This document shows, in pieces, positions 1 through 11,160 of a DNA stretch of 64,000 nt. The stretch is from Annona cherimola (lineage: Eukaryota > Streptophyta > Magnoliopsida > Magnoliales > Annonaceae). The notes below the pieces were generated by a model. That model was not told the origin of the DNA and did no database searches. It worked only from the letters and a program-made list of their open reading frames with translations. Each line of letters begins with the position of its first letter. Position 1 is the first letter of the stretch. The stretch spans positions 43,696,012 to 43,760,011 of the forward strand of contig CM059971.1 in the NCBI GenBank assembly GCA_030490835.1, read 5' to 3'. A program made the translations under genes and the position numbers.

Positions 1-1263
1 TGAGACAAGTCAGAGGCAGGTGGTTGGCGCCTAGGTGCCTACCATTGGCACCCGGGCGCCACCTTACGTGCCTTGGCCATTTTTCAGGCAAAGTTCAGAA
101 GTTTTTGAAGCCATTGCTTCTAGGGAGTTGGCGCCTAGGCGCCAAAGCATGGACTCCTAGGGTTTACAGAATGTGTCCAAGTTGCCCAGCACAGAGAGTT
201 GGCGCCTAGGCACCAATACACATCCGTACGCGCAAATTTCAGTGCATAAGCTGCGCAAAGGGACTAAATAAATAGTTCCTAGGGGGTTCACGAGCAAGGG
301 AGAGAGAAGGGAGAGCCCAGAGACGAACTAGAGAGCAAGAGAAAGAGGAAATCAAGATCAAAGCCCAGATTGAAGAGATGATTCAACCGCGTTGGTGGAA
401 ACCGCCGAAAAACAGTTTTTTCTATTTCTTTCCACTTTTCTTTCTCTGCTTTCATGAATACTTTTTACATGGATGTAATGGATGTTGAAATCATGTCTTT
501 GAACTAAACTTCCATTAGATGGATAATTAGGATGATTTGAATTCTAAACTATATTGATTCTTTGTTCTTAGAATATTCAGGAATGAATATTTGATTTTAT
601 ATATGATTGTATATGATTTACCTTTGTATGTGTGGATTTAATTCTTTTTACAAGATTAGCTACCTTGTAATATGATTTAATTACTTGATTTATCCTTGGA
701 AGAGGAAAATCTCTACCAGATCCATGTACAAAGCATAAGTTTCTACCTTTGTGTAAGGGGAGTTGTTTAACAGATAGGAATATACCGTTAAACCTTGTGT
801 AGTCATTATACAGGTTATGAACTTACCAATTTCACTTTATTTAATGGCATAGGAACATAGCAATTAAAAAGGGTGCAATTAGCTTTATATAATGTTGAAA
901 GACATATATAAAGATACATGAACTTGGGCTAGTAAATCCATACGCATTCCAATTAAAAAGAACCAAAGCAATATAGTTTAGATTCAAGGATTCCGAGCTA
1001 TCCATCTGCCATCCCTAATCAGTAAACTCATTTCTAGTATCCAGTAGTCTCATAATCTCTACTCTGATTTCTCATTGCAATTGTTAGTTTAGTTAAATCA
1101 TAAACTCAGAATTTTCCACCCATCGAAAGCAGTTTAACTAATTAATAATTCCGGTTAACAATTCCTCGTGGGAACGATACTTTACTCACTCTTTATTACT
1201 TGATACGACATGTATACTTGCTTAAATAGCGAGCATTTTAGTTGACATATACGCAGCTCGTCA
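1..1263 (+). mobile_element. Athila-like Ty3/gypsy 5' LTR, cut by window edge
   Basis: Matches the LTRs at 7,406-8,598, 32,583-34,139 (reverse) and 37,385-39,117 through shared blocks: GGCGCC palindromes, a 'gattcaacc...ttggtggaaacc' block near 380, 'ggaatataccgtta' near 778, and a terminal block ending ACGCAGCTCGTCA at 1,263. About 250 bp of the 5' end lie outside the window, judged from the copy at 7,406. The expected primer site does not follow. The LTR is joined directly to protease-coding sequence, so the element carries an internal deletion. The strand follows the internal coding direction. Confidence 0.8.
25..215. repeat. GGCGCC-palindrome cluster in Athila LTR U3
   Basis: Several near copies of the 14-bp palindrome GGCGCCTAGGCGCC (exact at 132-145, decayed near 27, 50 and 202) lie just upstream of an AT-rich TATA-like stretch near 265. 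The same arrangement occurs in the other three LTRs of this family. Confidence 0.75.
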
Positions 1264-2043
1264 GTCGGCCTTTCCTTGCAACAGGCAAGGCTATCATTGA
1301 CGTACAAGTTAGAGAGCTAACTATGCGGGTACAGAACGAACATGTTACCTTTAGCGTGTTCAAAGCAATGCAACTACCGACTGATCCAGATGAATGCCTA
1401 ATGATGGATCGTTGGTTCAATCTGAATTCCAAGTCACAGATTACAAGGACATTCTGGAAGCATCGCTGGTTGGAGAAATCAGTGAATCTGACGACGAATC
1501 GACAAAGATGATACGCTACTTGCAACAATCTTCGATTTTTTCAAGATACGCGCAGAAGTTCAAATCGCCGGAGCTCAAACCAGAGTTTTTAAACAATTGA
1601 AGTCGTCAATCGAAGAGTCGCCTATTTTGGAGCTGAAACCTCTGCCAAAGCATCTATGATATGCCTATCTGGGAGCGGAATCCTCACTCCTGGTGATCAT
1701 TTCTTCTGTATTGGATCCCGTGCAGGAAGAAAAACTACTCAGAGTGCTCAGGAATCACAAAAAGGCCATAGGATGGACCATCGCTGACATCAGAGGATTC
1801 AGCCCATCCTTTTGCATGCACAAAATTCAAGTTGAGGAGAATTCCAGGCCATCCATTGAAGCACAGAGAAGATTGAACCCGATTATGAAAGAAGTGGTTA
1901 AAAAGGAGATTATCAAATGGCTAGATGCAGGCATGATATATCCGATCTCCGATAGCTCTTGGGTCAGCCCGATGCAATGCATCCCGAAGAAAGGTGGAAT
2001 GATGGTTGTCTCCAACGAGAATAATGAACTAATTCCAACTAGG
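1242..2043 (+). pseudogene. Athila-like pol remnant: protease end and RT start
   Basis: The frame from 1,242 reads RPFLATGKAIIDVQ, the C-terminal part of the retroviral-type aspartic protease domain of Athila elements, where L-G-R-P-F-L-A-T-G is characteristic. A second frame (1,693-2,043) gives the start of the reverse transcriptase: EEKLLRVLRNHKKAIGW, then a QRRLNP block, then SSWVSPMQCIPKKGG. The two frames are separated by a frameshift and an in-frame stop near 1,660. RT breaks off just after its NELIPTRT block, where an inverted LTR fragment begins, so the catalytic YxDD region is absent. Family placement rests on recognised motifs. The copy is dead. Confidence 0.85.
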
Positions 2044-2431
2044 ACAAAATTTCACCTTAATCCAGCTTCCGGATTGTAAGATATGACTTTTTCTTCATTT
2101 TCTCTTCAAAATCCATTAAAATCCGAAAATCATAAAAAAAAATCCAAAAGCAATCTCTACTCCTCTTTTGTCCTTTAGTGGGAAGCTTCCTTTTTTGTCT
2201 TTTATGATTAAGTTAATCCAAAGTGATTAACTTAACATATTTCTTAATCCCACATTTACTATTCACGTTTTCACTATGCACATGCACTATTCACGTGCAC
2301 TATTCATCTGAATTAACATTCCATAATTAGTTATTTAATCTTTCAATGTCATATATTGCAAAATATCATTATATTACCCAGAGTTTATGACCCTAGGGTT
2401 TCATACACGTTTCTAAAATCGAGGTTTCACA
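2044..2431 (-). mobile_element. Inverted fragment: first ~390 bp of a type-2 gypsy LTR
   Basis: On the minus strand this starts TGTGAAACC at 2,431, like the solo LTR at 14,747. It continues through the shared CCCTAGG, 'gaatagt' and 'gattaacttaatca' blocks and ends at a 'caatccgga' block (compare 15,103). It is truncated where it meets the Athila RT sequence. Confidence 0.6.
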
Positions 2432-5076
2432 TTATGGGAGCTATAAATTGAGAAGATTTTTACCACAAAATGACAAGAGCTAAGCCACATGGACGACCAA
2501 GGGTGAGGATTAAGAGATAAAGTGATTTTTTGAGATTTTTACATAAGATAAATATGGATTTTACTTGGACTAAGTTGAGCCATGTGAATTGAGCCATAAA
2601 TTACTCAAATGAGATGGCAAGTGGGCCCCACAAACCTAGCAAAAAATGTCAAGGGGCAGGAGCATAGGGACGTTCAACTTTGGGTAAAATCAAAGGAGAG
2701 AAATTTCTAAGGAGCAAGGAGGAGACGTCCACTTTGAAGGAGAAAAAAAAGGAGAAATTCCCAAGCCAGGAACACCCTAAGTATACCCAAATCCCAGCAA
2801 GGGAAAAAAGAGGAAAAACGAAGAAAAGAGGAGGAGAAGGAGAAACAAAGAGAAGGATTCAAGTTAGGAGAAGTTGGATTCAATCCAAGTAAGTGTAACT
2901 TGAATTTTGATTCATTAAAATCCAAATTCTCTACCCCTATTTATGGGTCATAAATATGATTCATAATGAACCCCTAAAGAAAGATTAATGACACTCTTGA
3001 ATTAAGTATTGATTAAGGATTGAATGACATATATGAAATTAAGAGTTTTGGCATATCTATTGAAATTAGATGCAAATATGGGAGCAAAACCTAGAAAAAA
3101 TGAGACAAAAATCTAAAATATGAATGAAATAGTAAATGGATGAGTTTTAGCATGCCAATTTGTTTGAGAACTCATGATAGGGTGATTAAACAACTACCAA
3201 TTTTCAGCTCAAAAGGGTAAGAAATTTGTAAATTAAAAATTCGAGAAAATCAACCTGAACAAGGTTGCACGGGTGTCAGGATCAACTGCACCAAATGATT
3301 TTTAATAATTTTTATACAAGGTATTTTGAGCTCAAACGTTTATATGATGTGGAAGACATCATGAGTAATACTCGAAAAAAATAAAATTTGGTTTTTGAAA
3401 GGTATAAATATACCTACTAATTAACGTGATTTGAACTGTCTGAAAATAGATGCTGCTGTCCAGCAGGGTAAAAATACCGAAATAAATATAAATACTTCCT
3501 ATGTTGTGCTGGAAATATTTATTTTGGTTAATTTATGTAGTTATCAAGGTATGATAGAAATTTCAGATTTAAATTCCTTGATTTGATCATGATTCAAAAA
3601 TTAGAGAGAATGATGTGTTTGATTTTAGCATTATGAACAGATTGAGGAAAAAATCAAAATAAATGTTAAATTCCAGATTTTTGGGATGGAACTTAACTTA
3701 TAATGGGATATAAACAAGTATCACAAGTGATTATGAGGGTTTAACCTATTAGAGGTGGAGTTTAGAAAGGATGGAACTTAGGGTTACGCATATGACCTGA
3801 TTTTCATATTTTTATCATATGTATAAAACATGAATTTTGCTAATGAGTTTATGGATGATTTAGAGGGTAAAATACCCTGAAATATGTGTACTTTGGACAG
3901 CCAAAATGAATTATGGGTTGAAAAACTATATGTGTGCAAACAAATAGAAATGTTATGAATGCAATGTCATTCTTATGTATAGGTAAAGGCAAAGAAAAAA
4001 TTGAATAAAGATCAAGCCAAGTAAGGTAAGCAAGCAATTTTCTAAATACTTCTTGTTTTTGGATTTGCAAAGGTATGATTTAAATTCTTATTAATATGTT
4101 TGAGGATGGTCATTCCTTTATCTCGTTTTGCAATGAAATGACATTTCTCTAACTGATTTCTATAATGCTTTCTCAAGTATTCTTGGCAAATGATGATACA
4201 TGAATTTGTGAATGGAAAATCATGCTAGCATGTCATGGCAAGTATCATGTTTATGAAAAGTTCATGTGCACAAGCATGAGGTCCACCTTGAAGGTAGTAA
4301 GCGGACCGGTGGCTCCCCTTGGGTATGGCCAAGTCTCTAAGAGAAGGCCAAGTGCCGGCGGCGCCTCCCTGAATGGGAGAGAGAAATGAGCCAGATGGTT
4401 GCCTAGCTAGCTTCCGTTCAATGATGTCATGTTTTGAAATGATGCATTGCACTGCATTGTTCATGAGATTTCTATGAAAAAGGTTTCCATCCGATTAGCA
4501 GTTGATCACTTGATAAGTTTCTTCTACTAAAATGGAAGGAAATGCTTTTATGCAAAGTTTGCCTTCAAAATGAATTACCTGAAAACTATAGCTTGCTTAT
4601 TAAGTTTCGACTCATGTTTTGTTTCGTTTTCCAAACCCAAAGCCAAGTGAAAGAGATGACGAGGCGAAAGAGCACAGGGAAGATTTCACAAATAATGACT
4701 CTTGTGATATTAAACAGGGCTACACAGTGAATGAATGAATGTTTAAAGAATGGATGAGTGAATATCTAATGGAATTATGTTACATGCTAATGTTACATAT
4801 TTGATGTCACAAATTGAGATGTTGAATGCAAGAATGGAAATTCTATGATAAATAATAAAGTATTAATTGTTATACTATAAATATGAACGAATTATGTGAT
4901 ATGAAACGACCAAGTATATGTGTAATGCCCTATAATGAGAAATCAAATATGCATATGAGGGCCTCGACTCCTAAGGAGTCAAGAATTCCAACGTGTGACA
5001 AGGCAACAATCCTGATCATGTTTACCAATCGATAGATCTTGAAGTAAGGTTGTGACGCTTGGGATGGGGCGCCACA
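2432..5076 (+). mobile_element. Type-1 gypsy LTR, 5'-truncated, nested in Athila
   Basis: Shares blocks in the same order with the split LTR at ~11,963-20,715: the purine-rich run 2,690-2,880, the 'gattcataatgaaccc' block near 2,958, 'gggtaaaatacc' at 3,867, a GC-rich block 4,270-4,420, and the terminal block ending GGGGCGCCACA at 5,076. Athila integrase sequence resumes at 5,083. It carries no credible coding sequence. The short ORFs at 2,680-2,892 and 4,225-4,464 are low-complexity or lie inside LTR repeats. Confidence 0.7.
4221..4420. repeat. Conserved palindrome plus GC-rich LTR block (copy 1)
   Basis: The palindrome CATGCTAGCATG (4,221-4,232) precedes a GC-rich block containing 'ggtagtaagcggaccgg' and GCCGGCGGCGCC. 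Related blocks lie at 16,917-17,060, ~19,190-19,345, 27,940-28,130 (minus), 31,540-31,710 and 39,670-39,863 (minus). They are much better conserved than the surrounding LTR DNA. Confidence 0.7.
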
Positions 5077-5082
5077 ACATAT

Positions 5083-5385
5083 GAAAATGTCAATATCTAC
5101 AAGGAAAAAGTTAAGAAATGGCATGACAAAAAGATTTTACCACTGAGATTCGAGCCAGGTCAAAGAGTCCTGCTTTTCAATTCAAAATTGAAATTGTTTC
5201 CATGAAAGTTCAAATCTAGATAGTCGGGACCGTTTATTGTGCTAAAGGCGACTGAACACGGAGCAGTGGAAGTACTGAATGAGGGATCCGGTAACAGTTT
5301 CATTGTGAATGGGCAGCGTCTAAAGCATTATATGGGAGACGATCTGCAGCGTTGCAAGGAGATGGTGGAATTGAAAGATCCCTGA
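5083..5385 (+). pseudogene. Athila-like integrase C-terminus remnant
   Basis: 101 codons, broken by two in-frame stops, end at TGA 5,383-5,385. The visible blocks are [23 protein letters not shown] and, later, SGPFIVLKATEHGAVEV and NGQRLKHYMGD, in two runs separated by the stops. This is the integrase tail typical of plant Ty3/gypsy elements: a W-H-D motif, then an [29 protein letters not shown]-type module. It lies in the same orientation as the RT remnant at 1,693. Everything between (rest of RT, RNase H, integrase core) is missing, replaced by 3 kb of nested LTR. Confidence 0.85.
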
Positions 5386-5634
5386 ACAGCGAGAACGTCT
5401 GGATGAGGACGTTAAACATAACGCTGAATGGGAGGCAACCCATTACTCATTTTTTTTGTTTTTTTTTTATGTAGGAGAATGATTTGGAGCTCAATTTCAT
5501 AATGATCATGTTAGGAAGCAGCTAGGAGCAAAATTTTCAAAAAATCACTGAAGCACATCGGCGCCTAGACGCCGTAGAATGGCGCCCCGGCACTGGGTCG
5601 TGGACAGCGCGACCCGAACGACCTTATAAGGCTA

Positions 5635-5657
5635 GGTTAGGGTTCTAAACCCTAACC
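5635..5657. repeat. Perfect telomere-motif inverted repeat
   Basis: GGTTAGGGTT, three bases CTA, then AACCCTAACC: 10-bp perfect arms made of the plant telomere/telobox motif. It lies about 10 bp after a TATAAG sequence and about 345 bp before the 3' ORF of the Athila-like element. Confidence 0.6.
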
Positions 5658-5999
5658 CCGAGCCCCGGCGCCGCCCCTTTCTCCTCTATTCATCTCCAAC
5701 TCCATTTCAACTCCAATCCAACTTCATTTCATTATCAATCTCATCCCCATTCATTCTTTTCCATTTTTCATTCCATTTTCAACTTTTCCCCTTTCTTAGA
5801 TCCCACTCAACTCCACCGAAAAATCAAGTTTTTCCGCACAAAATCCTTAGCCCCATTCCTAACATCCATTTCATATTCATTTTCCCTTCATTTCACCTTC
5901 AGATGGGAGGCGACTGAGGAGGTCTTGAACTCATAGGCAATCATAGATGATCTGTCCTACCGCACTCAACCCCGAGTCCGCACCGCCACGACTCGCCTC

Positions 6000-6281
6000 A
6001 TGACAACACCATCAGCGGGACCCTCCTCTCACCTGCTAACCACCAGCGAGAGACTGACCAACCTGGAGAACCTGATGGCGGCTCAAGCCAGGTTTTCGCA
6101 GCAATCCAACCGGGCAATGGAGGCCCACTTTCGACGGCTGATGGAGGAGTGCCACATCGACGCGACAACTCTACCTCCATTCCCGTCGACGCCTCTCGAG
6201 TTCCGAGCATGCTTCGGACAGTTGTCCCGACAGCAAGGTGGCGATAGCGAGGATGATGGTGCGACCGAGTCCGACTCATGA
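6000..6281 (+). CDS. Short Athila 3' ORF (downstream of integrase), intact
   Basis: A 93-codon ORF from ATG 6,000 to TGA 6,279-6,281. The protein is hydrophilic with no signal peptide or membrane segment. The helical-looking centre (LTNLENLMAAQARFSQQ, about residues 20-36, then AMEAHFRRLMEE) is followed by a Pro-rich stretch (PPFPSTPLEF) and an acidic tail (GDSEDDGATESDS). A second copy at 35,980-36,213 preserves the same residues apart from three stops, so this was a real coding segment of the element family. Its position, between integrase and polypurine tract, is where Athila-type elements carry an extra 3' ORF. Function is unknown. The upstream part of a longer ORF may be lost. Confidence 0.5.
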   Translation: MTTPSAGPSSHLLTTSERLTNLENLMAAQARFSQQSNRAMEAHFRRLMEECHIDATTLPPFPSTPLEFRACFGQLSRQQGGDSEDDGATESDS

Positions 6282-7405
6282 GGGAGTTCCGGTCCTTTCT
6301 ATTTTTTATTTTACTTTGTATTTCTTTAATAGGTCATTTTTAGTATCATGCATTGAGGACAATGCATCTCTCAAGTTTGGGAGAATGTATAATTCTCGGT
6401 CGTAGGTTTGTTTTCCATGTTTTGTTTAGATTGCATGTATGTCAACTTATGCTGATGAAAGTTATCTTGTTTCAGTCCATTTTATGAAAATATGCAAGGT
6501 TGAGAAAAAATTTGACTTGAAATTGAATTCATGAAAAATGGGCATTTCAGATTAAGAACTATGTGTAAAAAGGAAGTTGCAAGTGACATGTGAAAGAATC
6601 AATAGAATTTCATATTACATTGTTCTAATCAAATTACATGTTATACATTGTTCTAATCCAATTACATGTTAATTTTTCAACTAAAATGATAAAAACTGAG
6701 TTAAACAAATGTGAACCACGTGCTTTAAGGGAATTAATGGATTCAGAAATAGTAACACTTCACAAAAATTCTTCTGGTATGTTCAGTATCCCTACCAAGT
6801 TATCAGAATAGTAAAAGGGGGTGATTGACCTAAGCTAAGTAACCAGGACTTGGCATCAACAAATGTCAAGGTTCGCGTAAAAAAGCAAAGTAATTCATAG
6901 TAATAATGCTTTAAAAATCAAAACTCTCCCCAGATATCCTAAAATATGGTGAGGAGAGTTTTGTAATAAGTTTGGGGGGAAGAATGTGCAGTTGGGCAAA
7001 AATGGAATCCAGTGAATGATTATAACGTTCTTTAACTAGTTAGTTCAGCTTAAACCTTGGTTCACCTATTTTGCATGGATCTTCTAACCAGTTTAGTTTG
7101 ATCAAGAGAAAGATTAACATGATGAAATTATTACTTTGTACTAGAAAATTTTGTCATCTACACGTAACTTAGTTCGCAAATGAAAAAATGAAAATGCATG
7201 TCCTGTTTTGTGAAATGGATGATTTTTCAAGTTTAGATTATTCTTGATCTTGTTGAATAGAGAGATGGATTGTTAGAAGCATAATGGGAAGCAAGTTGAG
7301 TTAATAGAGTCCAACATCATTTGTTCATTGTTCATTCATTCATTCGTTCATTCATTATGCTTGCATGTGTTGCTCAAGGACTAGCAACATTTAAGTTTGG
7401 GGGTG

Positions 7406-8598
7406 TGATAACCTGTGAAAATGCGAGTTATCATGGCCCATTTCATACCAGTTTTGCGCGTTAGTCCAAGAGATTGGGTTTAGTTTGCATCCATTTAACT
7501 GATTTTTCACTCGCTTTGCATTTTAGGAGCATTACATAGTTTTTATGCATTTTTAGTATAAATTAAGCATTTTTAGTTTATTTATTTAGTTCATTCATTT
7601 TTTGTAGGAAGGACAGGCAATCACAGGCATGCAAGTGAATCAACTGCAGAACAGAGCCAAGTAAAGAGGCAAGTAGGCTGGCGCCTAGGCGCCACCTTAC
7701 ATGCCTTAGCCAGAATACCCAACACCTCAAACGGCAGCATGCTCCCAGTAAGTTGGCGCCCAGGCACCGGCTAGGGGCGCCTACGTGCCACTTCACTAAC
7801 ATGCAGACAAAGTCCAGAAGAGTTTCCAGGTCATAAAGGTTCCAGGGAGTTGGCGCCAAGGCATGAGTTTCCAAGGCATTCTGAAAGGTTTCAAAGTTAC
7901 ACAGCACACAAAGAGATGGCGCCTAGGCGCCACTACGCATCTGTGCACGGGTTTCTGCACGTGTGCTGCACAAGCTAACTAGTTTAGATAAAAACCTAGG
8001 GAATCATGCGCAGAGAGAGAGAGAGCCGATAAAATAGACAACGAGAGAAGGAAAAGAACCTATTTGAAGCGCGAATTGAAGAGGAGATTCAACCCTATTG
8101 GTGGAAACTTCCGAAGATCCAGTTTTCTCTTCATCTCTCTATTTCCTTTTCTCTGTTTTTCTGGATACTTACAATATGGATGTAAAGGATTTTTATGTCA
8201 TGTCTTCGAGCTAAACTTCCATTAGGTGAATAGTTGGATGAATTGATATTTAATTATATTGTATTGGTTCTTTAAGATTCGGGAATGAATATTTGACTTC
8301 AATATGATTGTGTGATGTTGACTTACCCTTGCATGTGTTATTTAATGCTTCTTACAAGATTACCAACCTTGTAAGATGATTCAATTGCAGGATTAATCCT
8401 TGGAAAGGGAAGATTTCTGCTAGATCCATGTGTAGGGCATAGGTTTCCTCTTGGTTAAGGGGAGTTGTTTAATGGATAGGAATATACCGTCAAACCCCAT
8501 GTGGTCATGAACAAGTTACAAATCTATCAATTTCACTTTATTTAATAGCATGAGAACATAGCAATTGAATAGGGTGTAATTAGCGTTATATGTGTTAA
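7406..8598 (+). mobile_element. Athila-like 3' LTR, truncated by copia insertion
   Basis: Begins TGATAACCTG right after the polypurine tract and contains GGCGCC palindromes (7,680-7,935) and the 'gattcaaccctattggtggaaac' block, given here only as a landmark near 8,088. It stops in a 'gttatatgtgtt' block at about 8,598, equivalent to ~882 in the 5' LTR. Copia LTR sequence begins there, and the remaining ~370 bp of the LTR are missing. Confidence 0.75.
7677..7935. repeat. GGCGCC-palindrome cluster in Athila LTR
   Basis: Exact GGCGCCTAGGCGCC copies at ~7,680 and ~7,918, with decayed copies near 7,755, 7,778 and 7,852. They lie in U3, before the transcribed part of the LTR. Confidence 0.75.
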
Positions 8599-9521
8599 CA
8601 AGTGCACACAGATAGTGAAGTCACACCCGAAGTCGACTTCACCTACGACTTGGGTCAAGTTCAGAACCAAGTCGACCTGAAGTGGAACTTGAAGTCTTTG
8701 TTGGAGACCGAAGTCGCACCCCAAGTCGACTCCAGTATACGACTTGGGTGAAGTTGCACCCAAAGTCGACTTCACAAGACTTGGGTCGCAACGGTCGGAA
8801 AAATTCGAATGTTGGCGCATTAAATGCGCACCACCTACCATCAAACGTTCGAATTTACTCCATCATTATAAATAAGCATTCAAGAGAACGTAATAGAGGT
8901 TAGAGAAAGCAATTACTGAGATCCAACTACCATCCTCTCCAAGCATTAAATAATCAACACAAGTTTCAAGTGAAGAACTAAGCTCAAACTTGCTGCAAGC
9001 TCCAACACTGATCAAATCCTTTCTTCTACAAGTTCTTCCACGAGTTGAAACTTGCCTACACAATCAGTAAAATGTAGCTTTCCTTATTTGATTCAATATT
9101 TGTATTTGTTACTTGGTTTGATTTTGGTGTTTTGAACCAACTGAAAGCAAAGTAGCGTTGTGACTTGAGTGAGACTCGTTACCTACTTATACTGTGATTT
9201 ACACAGGCCCCCTAGAGCTGGAATTTAGAAGAGAGCTGCTGCTCTAGCTGTATTTGATAATACAACAGTAGAACCCAAGTCACAAAGGGTGTGAGCTTGG
9301 AAGAGTGGAGTAGGGGAAGTTGCCTGAATCGCTATAAAATCTTTGCTTACTGCTGTGATTTGTATTTTTGCTTTTATTGTTTTATTTCTCTCCATATTAT
9401 CCATTTGTTTCATTAAGGGGATTAAATTAAATAGGGAGAAAATTTCTATATAAGCGAAAATTTTAAAATACTCAATTCACCCCTCCCCTCTTGGGTAATA
9501 GCCATAAACTAGGGACCAACA
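8599..9521 (+). mobile_element. Ty1/copia LTR, 5'-truncated (element E1)
   Basis: Collinear with the right half of the LTR at 22,836-24,627, beginning at the 'aacaagtgca' block. It contains an AAGTCGACTT repeat array (8,610-8,790), TATAAATA at 8,867-8,874 and the terminus GGGACCAACA at 9,521. A primer site follows. The missing 5' half and the junction inside an Athila LTR show that insertion was followed by deletion. Confidence 0.8.
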
Positions 9522-9523
9522 AG

Positions 9524-9535
9524 TGGTATCAGAGC
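9524..9535 (+). promoter_or_regulatory. Primer-binding site, tRNA-Met type
   Basis: TGGTATCAGAGC, complementary to the 3' end of plant initiator tRNA-Met, lies 2 bp after the LTR end. Confidence 0.85.
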
Positions 9536-9569
9536 AGGTCTTTGAGTTTAAATCAAAGAGATCTCAGAT

Positions 9570-11160
9570 ATGGCATCCTAATAAACTTCTACCCCTGCAT
9601 TTTCCGAGGGCCAATCTTTCACAAAGTCACCTCTATTTGATAGGAGTAACTTCGATAATTGTAAATTGAGAATGAAATAACTAATCATGGCAAAAAATAT
9701 AGATTCTTGGATTGCTATCCAGGATGGTGTTGTGTTGCTTATTGATGAAAGAGCCTCCACATGGTCTGAGGAGGAAGTAACAACCGTTAAAAGCAACGCA
9801 AAAGCCATGAATTCCCTCTTTTGCGCATTAATGGCATCCGAGTATGATATTGTATCTTAATGCCAAACCGCTAAAGAAATATGGGACACTCTTACTTCTA
9901 TCTATAAGGGAACTTCTCAAGTCCAAGGGACGAGAAGAAATATTTTCATTGGAGAGTTAGAAAGCTTTAAAATGCTTGAAACTGAAAATATTTCAAAAAT
10001 ATTCGCTATATTTTCTAAGATTACTAACGCCTTGAAAGGACTTGGAAAAGCTATTTCTGAATCTGAGCAGGTAATGAAAATCTTAAGAGCGCTACCCGAA
10101 TCTTGGACCCCAAAGATCACAACCATTGTGGAAGCAAAGGCACTCAACACGCTACGGCTAGAAGATTTCATAAGTTCACTTATGTCACATGAGTTAATCA
10201 AGAGGAAAAATGAGGAGTAACACAAAGGCAAAAGAGCTATTGTCTTAAAAGCCGCACAAGTTTCAGACTACTCCACCTCATCCTCTTAAAATGACGATGA
10301 GGAGATTGCCTTACTTACAGGATTTTCAAAAATTTAGAAGGAAAGGAAGGAATTTCAAGACCTTCAAAGAAAGAAATTCAAAGGAGAAAAAGGAGGAGGC
10401 TACAAAGTGCTTCCTCTGGTGTAGCGGTATGGGGCATATGAAAGCCCAATGCCCAACGCCCGAAGAGACCAAAACAAAGGAGCAAAGAGAAAAGAAGGAG
10501 CGAGGCGAAAACAGAAGATTTCAAAAGGCTAAAGGAAGAGGCATGTACATCAACGAGGAGATGTCCACAACATGCAGCTTTTCAAATGAAGAAAACGAGG
10601 CCGCAAACTGCTCAAGGATTTGTTGCATTGCCACAATGGAAGAAGATCTCAACCTATGCCTTCCATCAACAGAAATTTTGGAGGGTCAAACCACCTCAAC
10701 AAACTGCATGAGTAGTGAAGAGGTAACCTCTAAGCCAAAGTCTTTTTCTATTTTTTCTTCCACAAATGATTGCCTCAAATGTGATGAATTAGAAGAACTG
10801 CAACAAGCGTATGATTCATTATATGAGGAAATAAAGAAATTGGGAAACAAGTTCACAATGAAGAAAAGACAATGTGATGCAGTAATTATTGTGAACGAAA
10901 AACTTGCCGAAAAAGTTAATCATTTGATAAACGAAAAGAATACCTTGATAAGTGAGATGGAAAAATTTAAAAAGAAAAATGAATCACTTGCCAAGTTATC
11001 TAATCCAGGGGACAACGTTAAAATATTTTTGAAAATGACCGCCCAAAATGACAAGAGAGGACTTGGGTATTCCACATTTGAGAAGGGAGAAAGTAGCAAG
11101 TCAAATGCTCCAAGGACTTGTAAAAACCAAGCAAGACCCATCCATGCTAAACCAAAATAG
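9570..11160 (+). pseudogene. Ty1/copia gag, broken (UBN2 and zinc knuckle)
   Basis: Starts MAS at 9,570 but meets stops within the first codons. It then continues in pieces: a UBN2-type gag core (RSNFDNCKLRMK, SWIAIQD, AMNSLFCALMASEYD, RALPESWTPKITTI) up to 10,219, and a long open run 10,291-11,160. The latter holds a damaged knuckle, CFLWCSGMGHMKAQC, with one extra residue between the first two cysteines compared with the intact knuckle of the second copy (CFRCGGMGHMQAQC at 25,517). A Lys/Glu-rich tail follows, probably coiled-coil (KKLGNKFTMKKRQCDAV). The frameshift at the knuckle and several stops make it inactive. Confidence 0.85.

Larger units (their letters stand above)
5386..7405 (+). 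mobile_element. Athila-like 3' internal region
   Basis: Lies between the integrase tail and the 3' LTR. It holds a CG-rich leader with GGCGCC motifs (5,560-5,680), the short ORF at 6,000, then an AT-rich stretch of about 1.1 kb. The purine-rich tract 'aagtttgggggtg' (7,393-7,405) immediately precedes the LTR start TGATAA and is the likely polypurine tract. The parallel region at 35,894-37,384 keeps the same order and the same 'cattgaggacaatg...caagtttgggag' block (6,353 and 36,281). Confidence 0.75.

Noticed and set aside
5635..5657. Interstitial telomeric repeat
   Set aside because: Only one motif per arm, not a tandem telomere tract. It is treated as a short palindrome.
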